A stretch of DNA of 64,000 nucleotides. Origin: Segatella hominis (GTDB taxonomy: Bacteria; Bacteroidota; Bacteroidia; Bacteroidales; Bacteroidaceae). This document shows, in pieces, positions 58,654 through 64,000 of this stretch (positions within the stretch are counted from its first letter, which is position 1; the number at the start of each line of letters is the position of its first letter). The stretch is from positions 911,501 through 975,500 of the forward strand of contig NZ_CP137559.1 in NCBI RefSeq assembly GCF_019249725.2, read 5' to 3'. The notes under the pieces are model-generated. The model did not search any database. It was not told the DNA's origin and saw only the letters and a list, made by a program, of their open reading frames with translations. A program made the translations under genes and the position numbers.

Positions 58654-59619
58654 ATGAATAAAATGCATACGAAAGAAGAAAAAATGGCAGCGTTCAGTCG
58701 CTTGTTGGATGTGCAGGACCGTTTGCGCCTGCAGTGTCCATGGGATAAGAAACAGACATTCGAGAGTCTTCGCCCGAATACAATCGAGGAGACTTTCGAA
58801 CTCTGTGATGCACTGATGAAACGCGATTATAAAGATATCAAGAAAGAGTTGGGTGATGTTTTGGAGCATGTGATGTTCTACAGTATCATCGGACGAGAAG
58901 ATGGTGAGTTTGATATCTGCGATGTTTGCAATCAGGAAGCAGATAAACTGATGTTCCGACATCCATTTATCAATTGGAACGAGGAAGGAGAATGGAGCGT
59001 ATCCAATCCTGATATGTATATCAACGAAAATGGACAGGTGGTTTATAAAGAAGAAAAATGTGAGTCTGAGGATTCTGCTTCTGATGATGACCAGAACTCT
59101 TTTGTAAAGGCGGGTTCAGTCAAACCTAAAACATCAACTGCTGTTGAGAAAACCTGGGAACAGATTAAGCAGCAGGAGAAGGATGGAAATGAAAGAGTGC
59201 TTAGCGGTGTTCCTAATGCCTTGCCTTCTCTTATTAAAGCTTATCGCATACAGGACAAGGCAAGAAATGTAGGTTTTGATTGGAAAAACAAAGAGGATGT
59301 TTGGGATAAGGTTCAGGAGGAACTTGATGAATTGAAAATAGAATTGGCAAAGGAAGATAAGGAAAAATCTACACAGGAATTAGGTGATTTCCTTTTTTCT
59401 GTGATCAATGCAGCCCGTCTCTATAAACTGAATCCCGATAATGCACTTGAACATACCAATCAGAAATTCATCCGACGTTTTAATTATGTGGAAGATCATA
59501 CCTTAAAACGAGGAAAAAATCTGAAGGATATTTCATTGGAAGAAATGGATCAGCTATGGAATGAAGCTAAATCTTTAGAGAAGTGTGAAGGCAATCTAAA
59601 AGAGGCGAATAAAGGCTGA
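58654..59619 (+). CDS. mazG: MazG nucleoside triphosphate pyrophosphohydrolase
   Basis: 321 aa, tandem MazG domains. The frame is open from 58459 but runs through the valS 5' end and the promoter at 58569, so I start at 58654 (MNKMHTKEEKMAAFSRLLDV); the ATG at 58663 is also possible. The first domain has CPWDKKQTFESLRPNTIEET (about 28-47) and KKELGDVLEHVMFY. The second has WDKVQEELDELKIELAKEDK and ELGDFLFSVINAARLY, with the EExxE/ExxD metal sites. An acidic insertion of about 45 residues (CESEDSASDDDQNSFVKAGS) separates them and makes the protein longer than the usual 260 aa. Confidence 0.95.
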   Translation: MNKMHTKEEKMAAFSRLLDVQDRLRLQCPWDKKQTFESLRPNTIEETFELCDALMKRDYKDIKKELGDVLEHVMFYSIIGREDGEFDICDVCNQEADKLMFRHPFINWNEEGEWSVSNPDMYINENGQVVYKEEKCESEDSASDDDQNSFVKAGSVKPKTSTAVEKTWEQIKQQEKDGNERVLSGVPNALPSLIKAYRIQDKARNVGFDWKNKEDVWDKVQEELDELKIELAKEDKEKSTQELGDFLFSVINAARLYKLNPDNALEHTNQKFIRRFNYVEDHTLKRGKNLKDISLEEMDQLWNEAKSLEKCEGNLKEANKG

Positions 59620-59777
59620 TCTTTTTATAAAGTTGGAGTATAGGTAATTCTATAGTAAAGAATGGTTTTAAATTTTGACAACATTCCGAATATAGATAAT
59701 CCTGCGATTATTGGTTTCCTGAGAATACAGACAATGTCGCGAATATTGAGAAAAATAAAGAATAAGGAGATTTAATT

Positions 59778-60341
59778 ATGAAGAAATTATTTTTTATAAC
59801 AATAGCTTTGGTAAGCTTGTTCGTTGTTAATAGTTGTAAAGAGCGTAAAACATCTAATGTCATTTCTGTTGTTGATACAACAGATGTTGATGTTCCAGAT
59901 TCGACAATATATGGTATTTGCGGTGACGGTACCACAATGCATAATCTTCAGTTGATAACAGATGCTGGAGATACCATGAACGTCTTTATCGATGATGAAG
60001 AACCTAACATCGTGAAAGGTGGTTTGTTGGCAGGTGATAGAATTGCTTTGATATTGAATGGACAAAAAAATGAAGGACTGGGCGATGTGGCTGCTCAGCA
60101 GGTGATTAATCTGACTTCACTTCTCGGAAAGTGGACGAGCTTGGATAAGAATTTTGAGATTATTGAAGGTGGTGAGGTCAAGAATCATGTGAAGGCAGAA
60201 CAGAATCCTTGGACATCCTGGAAAATTCTCAATGGTAAGTTGTTGCTCAACAAGGATACTTTCATGATTGATGAACTTGGTCCTGACAGTATGTATTTGG
60301 AAAACAATGCAGGAATCTTTACTTTCAAACGTCAAGTATAA
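59778..60341 (+). CDS. Lipocalin-like lipoprotein
   Basis: 187 aa. The lipoprotein signal ends LFVVNSC (Cys20). The C-terminal half (LLGKWTSLDKNFEIIEGGEV ... TWKILNGKLLLNKDT-type strands) resembles the lipocalin-like domains of Bacteroidetes lipoproteins, in which 'L-x-G-x-W' opens the fold. The first half has IYGICGDGTTMHNLQLITDA. Not assigned to a pathway. rnz follows after a 117-bp spacer. Confidence 0.72.
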   Translation: MKKLFFITIALVSLFVVNSCKERKTSNVISVVDTTDVDVPDSTIYGICGDGTTMHNLQLITDAGDTMNVFIDDEEPNIVKGGLLAGDRIALILNGQKNEGLGDVAAQQVINLTSLLGKWTSLDKNFEIIEGGEVKNHVKAEQNPWTSWKILNGKLLLNKDTFMIDELGPDSMYLENNAGIFTFKRQV

Positions 60342-60458
60342 TCTACTTTCAGGCGTAATGTGTAATTTACTTCCTAACGTTATAGTATAATATATTTTCA
60401 AATGTTGGGTATAAGCTTCTTGTAAGAGGAAAATGATTTATTTTTTAGATAAGTTTTA

Positions 60459-61373
60459 ATGGAACCTTTTAGAATTCATATATTAGGGTGTGGCAGTGCA
60501 TTGCCCACCCTTAAACATTATCCTACTTCGCAAATTATTGAATTGCGAGGAAAGGCTTTTATGATAGATTGTGGTGAGGGCGCACAGATACAATTCAGGC
60601 GCTCCCGCATTCATTTTGGGAAGATTAATGCCATCTTCATTTCTCATCTCCATGGTGACCATTGCTTTGGCTTGCTCGGATTACTTTCTACCTTTGGAAT
60701 GTTAGGTCGAACCTCTTCTTTAAAAGTCTATGCGCCAAAAGAATATGAGAGTTTGTTTAAACAACAGTTAGATTTCTTTATGACGGGTATGGAATATAAA
60801 ATCGAGTTTGTTCCCGTTGATACTAAGGTGTCTGAAATTATCTATGAAGATAAGTCTCTTACGGTAGAAACAATTCCGCTTCAGCATCGCGTTCCTTGTT
60901 GTGGATTTCTGTTCCGTGAGAAGGCCACATTGCCTCATATCCGACGTGACATGATTGACTATTATGAGATACCAGTAAGTCAGATTAATAATATCAAGTT
61001 AGGAAAAGATTGGATTACATCGGATGGAAAGGTTATTGACAATAGCCAATTGGTTACTCCAGCAGAAACGCCAAGAAGTTATGCCTATTGTAGTGATACA
61101 AAGTATATGCCTGAGCTTTATAAAAAAATACAGGATGTAACGGTACTTTATCATGAGAGTACTTATGCTTCGGAGAATGAGGATAGAGCCAAACTTTATT
61201 ATCATTCCACAGCGAAGCAGGCTGCTCTTGTAGCTAAAGCAGCCAATGTTGGTAAACTTCTTTTAGGCCATTATAGTGCAAGATATAATTGTGAAGCCGT
61301 TTTGCTCAATGAGGCAAAAGCCGTTTTCCCTCATAGTTTTTTAACTCAGGAAGGAGATGTAGTTGAGATTTAA
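60459..61373 (+). CDS. rnz: Ribonuclease Z
   Basis: 304 aa tRNA 3'-processing endonuclease of the metallo-beta-lactamase fold. LGCGSALPTLKHYPTSQIIE (about 9-28) is the RNase Z signature. The metal ligands are His63, His65, Asp67 and His68 in SHLHGDHCFGLL, with further His in HRVPCCGF and the C-terminal HYSARY, and Asp in AYCSDTKY. An exosite-type insertion lies at about 150-190. Relevant here because the tRNA-Ser in the window lacks an encoded CCA. Confidence 0.96.
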   Translation: MEPFRIHILGCGSALPTLKHYPTSQIIELRGKAFMIDCGEGAQIQFRRSRIHFGKINAIFISHLHGDHCFGLLGLLSTFGMLGRTSSLKVYAPKEYESLFKQQLDFFMTGMEYKIEFVPVDTKVSEIIYEDKSLTVETIPLQHRVPCCGFLFREKATLPHIRRDMIDYYEIPVSQINNIKLGKDWITSDGKVIDNSQLVTPAETPRSYAYCSDTKYMPELYKKIQDVTVLYHESTYASENEDRAKLYYHSTAKQAALVAKAANVGKLLLGHYSARYNCEAVLLNEAKAVFPHSFLTQEGDVVEI

Positions 61374-61499
61374 AATGGCTTCTAGAAAAGAAATTTGCAA
61401 AAAAATATAAATCTGATGCAAGATTTTCATATTTTTCAGTTTTTAGATAAATGGCTATGAGTTTTAGACCACCCAGTTGTGGAAACTTGTTGTTAGAGA

Positions 61500-62045
61500 A
61501 TGAAATCAGAAAAGGAATTATTGGATGATATCAAAAAGGGCGACAGGAGTGCGTTGCATCAACTGTATAGCCGATATGTGGGATATGCCATGGCTGTAGG
61601 GCTGAGGTATGTCCCTGATCGTGATGATCTCAATGATGTCATTCAGGATAGTTTCGTGAAGATTCTTTCTTCTGTCAACAGGTTTGAATACAGGGGTGAG
61701 GGATCGTTGAAAGGGTGGGTTCTTAGGATTGTTTCCAATGAGGCAATCAATTTCATCAAACAGAAAGCGAAATTTTCTTTTGTTGATGAGTTCCCAGATG
61801 AGATAGAAGAACAAGAACCAGACGTCGATAAAGTGCCACCGCAAGTTCTGAATCAGATAATCAGTGAGTTGCCTGATGGTTATAGAATGGTTTTAAATCT
61901 TTATGTCTTTGAACAAAAGAGTCACAAGGAGATTGCAGAGATGCTTGATATCAAGGAATCTACTTCTGCTTCTCAGTATTTGAGGGCCAAGAAACTTTTA
62001 GCGAGCAAAATTAATAATTATCTAAAGAATAAGGAATATGAATAA
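61500..62045 (+). CDS. ECF-type sigma factor with linked anti-sigma gene
   Basis: 181 aa. Region 2: LLDDIKKGDRSALHQLYSRY, DDLNDVIQDSFVKILSSV, GWVLRIVSNEAINFIKQ. Region 4 (about 120-172): LPDGYRMVLNLYVFEQKSHK and EIAEMLDIKESTSASQYLRA. The stop overlaps the start of the next gene by 8 nt, so translation of the two is coupled, the usual arrangement for a sigma/anti-sigma pair. Confidence 0.92.
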   Translation: MKSEKELLDDIKKGDRSALHQLYSRYVGYAMAVGLRYVPDRDDLNDVIQDSFVKILSSVNRFEYRGEGSLKGWVLRIVSNEAINFIKQKAKFSFVDEFPDEIEEQEPDVDKVPPQVLNQIISELPDGYRMVLNLYVFEQKSHKEIAEMLDIKESTSASQYLRAKKLLASKINNYLKNKEYE

Positions 62046-63408
62046 CGATTGGACAGACAGACTACGCGACCGGATGGCAGACTATGAAATGCCAGTCGGA
62101 GATGAGTTGTGGGCTAACATAGAACAATCGTTAGCTCAAGATGAGGTATTTGCGAATAAAAACGTCCATAGCAATAATGGTGTCGCTCGCTCTGTTGTAA
62201 TGCGTCGTTTCTCTATAGCTGCATCAATAGCAGCCCTTCTTGCTGGTGGGGCCTATGTGTATTTCCATCCGTGGAATGAAGTTGCAGAAAATGAAGTTGC
62301 TGCTATATTTGACAAAGGCTCCAAAACTTTCATTGATAAAAGGCAGACAGCAGTCCCTAAAGATAGTCAGGCAGCAATCTCTGATAATAATCAGAAATCA
62401 ATCTCTGCTAATGGTCAAAATGCGATGTCTAAAGATGGACTGCAAACTTTGTCTGGAGGCGGACAGACAAGGAACAACATTCTTGCTCAATCTAATTCTG
62501 TAGGATTAGTAAGTTCTGAATCTGCTTTGTCTTTAGATTTAGATACTCAGAGTTCTGCCCGTTCTGTAAATGAGAAATCAGAAACGGTTCCTTCATCCCG
62601 TTCTTCTCGGAAAGTAAACTCTCTAATAACTTCAGAAGGTGATGTAATGTCTTCTGCTCAGAACGGAAGAAGGACTGTTTTGGCACAAAGCAGTATGGAT
62701 GAAGAACTGGGACGTAAAGACAAACGTCATCGTGGTGGCTTGAAACTTCAGTTGTACGGCGAGAATGGATTTATAGGGAAGACATCAGGAGGTAATAGTC
62801 CTGTACTGATGAGTTCTATGCCTTCTTCTGATCCGGTCTTTTATGACAAAAACACCCAGATTGCCAGTCTCTTCGATGAAAGATATATGGTCATGATTCC
62901 AACTTCGGATCTCTACGAAGAGACCAAGCATCATCAACCGATATCAGTAGGTATGCAGGTGGGCTTTCATCTTCTTCCTAAGTTGAAACTCTCTACGGGT
63001 CTGGTTTATACCAAAGTCAGTTCGGATTTCATCAGTGGAGTTTCTGATACTCGTACAGTATCTACCCAAGATCTCCATTATATTGGAATACCGCTCAATT
63101 TGAGTTATTCTGTATGGGAATATAAAGGCTTGCATACTTACGTGACAGCAGGTGGCGAAGGAGCTGTAAATATTAAGAATCATACCGAAACGGATGGAGA
63201 AGTAAAAGAAAGCAAACGTGATAAGATGCAATGGTCAACAAATGCATCTGTTGGTATCCAGTATGATTTTATTCCTCAATTGGGAGTTTATGTGGAGCCA
63301 GGAATGAAATATTACTTTGATAATGGAAGTCAGATTGAAAATATCTTCAAAGATAAAAAGTTGAATTTCAATATCCAGTTTGGCCTCCGATTCAATGTTG
63401 GGAAATAA
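62038..63408 (+). CDS. Anti-sigma factor fused to an outer-membrane beta-barrel
   Basis: 456 aa. Residues 1-45 (WTDRLRDRMADYEMPVGDEL, WANIEQSL) form a cytoplasmic sigma-binding segment. One inner-membrane helix follows (FSIAASIAALLAGGAYVYF, about 60-78). Then comes a low-complexity Ser/Gln/Asn-rich linker of about 130 residues (KDSQAAISDNNQKSISANGQ and onward), then from about 230 a region of alternating strands (VGMQVGFHLLPKLKLSTGLVY, LNFNIQFGLRFNVGK) typical of an eight-stranded outer-membrane barrel. The chain can in principle cross periplasm and both membranes. The role in sigma-factor control is inference from coupling. Confidence 0.8.
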   Translation: MNNDWTDRLRDRMADYEMPVGDELWANIEQSLAQDEVFANKNVHSNNGVARSVVMRRFSIAASIAALLAGGAYVYFHPWNEVAENEVAAIFDKGSKTFIDKRQTAVPKDSQAAISDNNQKSISANGQNAMSKDGLQTLSGGGQTRNNILAQSNSVGLVSSESALSLDLDTQSSARSVNEKSETVPSSRSSRKVNSLITSEGDVMSSAQNGRRTVLAQSSMDEELGRKDKRHRGGLKLQLYGENGFIGKTSGGNSPVLMSSMPSSDPVFYDKNTQIASLFDERYMVMIPTSDLYEETKHHQPISVGMQVGFHLLPKLKLSTGLVYTKVSSDFISGVSDTRTVSTQDLHYIGIPLNLSYSVWEYKGLHTYVTAGGEGAVNIKNHTETDGEVKESKRDKMQWSTNASVGIQYDFIPQLGVYVEPGMKYYFDNGSQIENIFKDKKLNFNIQFGLRFNVGK

Positions 63409-63421
63409 TAAAGTTAATTAT

Positions 63422-63842
63422 AAAAAAAGAGGGTGCGTCATAACTACATGACACTCCCTTTTCTTACAAATACACTTATGGTTTCCCTTCTCTGCCTGGG
63501 TATATTTTTCTCCCTGTCCACGCAAGAATTTTTCCGTGGGCAGGGGAAAATAAAAGTGGGTACAGGGACGGAAATTATGAAACCTGAATCCTCGAAAATT
63601 ATAGACGGATGAAGAAGCACTTTTTTAGTCACTTAATGAAGCGCTTTTTAGTCACTTAACGATGCGCTTCATTAACACCTAACGATGCGCTTCATTAGAC
63701 CTTAATAAAGCGCTTTATTAGATCTCAATAAACTTAGACCTTAACAAAGCGCTTCATTAGAGCTTATAAATGCGTTTCCTTTGAGGAAATGCTTTATAAA
63801 AAGAGGGAGTGTCATAAGCCATGACGCACCCTCTCTTTTTTA
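63422..63842. mobile_element. MITE-like element with about 40-bp terminal inverted repeats
   Basis: The left end (63422-63464: AAAGAGGGTGCGTCAT, ACATGACACTCCCTTTT) and right end (63796-63842: AAGAGGGAGTGTCATAAGCC, ATGACGCACCCTCTCTTTT) are near reverse complements of each other, and each is itself an imperfect hairpin. The interior has imperfect repeats around AATGAAGCGC/GCGCTTCATT (63617-63780). No gene is convincing inside. The alternative is two convergent terminators that resemble each other. Confidence 0.5.
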
Positions 63843-63857
63843 TATGATTTTTCTAAT

Positions 63858-64000
63858 TTAGTTCTTGAAACTGTGGATAGGAGCAGGGATGCGTCCTACA
63901 CGGTTTACAAAAGCTTCGCAACTGAAAGAGTTGACAGGCATGATAGGTGCATGACCCAGCAAACCGCCAAAGTCAACATTATCGCCAACCTTCATTCCTA
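63858..64000 (-). CDS. UPF0210/DUF711 (PFL-family) protein, C-terminal fragment
   Basis: Only the last 47 residues are in the window, ending at TAA 63858-63860: [20 protein letters not shown], then [20 protein letters not shown] and IHSFKN. The ending [14 protein letters not shown] (here [12 protein letters not shown]) and GLLGxAPIMPVN are characteristic of the UPF0210 (DUF711) family, described as PFL-like proteins. Function is not established. The gene continues outside the window. Confidence 0.85.
   Translation of the reverse strand, partial: GMKVGDNVDFGGLLGHAPIMPVNSFSCEAFVNRVGRIPAPIHSFKN

Noticed and set aside
63444..63632. 62-codon frame inside the MITE-like element
   Set aside because: It begins within an inverted-repeat end and has no features; probably non-coding element DNA.

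Overview
The window looks like a chromosomal segment of a gut-type Bacteroidota, most likely Prevotella/Segatella. Reasons: many promoters fit the Bacteroidetes pattern (TTTG/TTG, about 20 nt, TAnnTTTG); the gene content is typical (putative porin, OmpH, clostripain-like C11 protease, DUF4468, HU-HIG-type protein, ECF sigma factors, PFOR); and 3' ends carry low-complexity GAAGAA/GTGAAG and ATGAGAAAT repeats. The species call is inference.

Layout. 1-4.9 kb, minus strand: phosphate permease pstA (cut by the window edge) and pstC, then the sulfate-activation genes cysH (an Fe-S APS reductase), cysN and cysD. 4.9-9.7 kb: sbcC and sbcD. 10.1-17.9 kb, plus strand: an HU-like protein, a structured intergenic element, and a four-gene defence-type operon (MmeI-like adenine methyltransferase, superfamily 2 helicase, a small protein, GIY-YIG nuclease with an ASCH domain). 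17.9-20.3 kb: a decayed, duplicated toxin-antitoxin region bounded by two copies of a 90-bp palindrome-rich repeat, then an Rpn-type nuclease. 20.3-31.7 kb, minus strand: a long run hcyS-like, hcyF-like, [two-gene insertion], hcyD-like, sulfite reductase-TusA, precorrin-2 dehydrogenase, hemA, hemC-cobA-hemD fusion, hemB, hemL. 31.9-36.8 kb: pyruvate:ferredoxin oxidoreductase and an AAA ATPase. 37-46 kb: ATP-grasp protein, GH43 xylosidase, a candidate 6S-like RNA, HD hydrolase, menA, putative porin, DUF4468 protein, tRNA-Ser. 46-64 kb: htpG, ECF sigma factor, a 37-codon peptide gene, pepD, ompH-nth, C11 protease, valS, mazG, rnz, an ECF sigma factor with an anti-sigma/beta-barrel fusion, a MITE-like element and the end of a UPF0210 gene.

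How the genes work together. cysDN makes APS, the APS reductase makes sulfite, and the siroheme sulfite reductase makes sulfide. The downstream hem genes supply siroheme from glutamyl-tRNA. The hcyS/hcyF/hcyD set is the protein-thiocarboxylate machinery described for homocysteine synthesis in Wolinella succinogenes. The two blocks lie 27 kb apart, yet their promoters share an identical 23-bp core and upstream ATACCATAC/GTATGGTAT half-sites, suggesting one sulfur regulon.

Most notable: this split thiocarboxylate regulon, with a two-residue tail on the carrier and a lipoprotein/membrane-peptide pair inserted in the operon; a HemC moiety lacking its dipyrromethane-cofactor domain exactly where a dispersed repeat lies; and the methyltransferase-helicase-GIY-YIG/ASCH operon, in which two proteins share an N-terminal motif and the methyltransferase has an AT-rich recognition segment.
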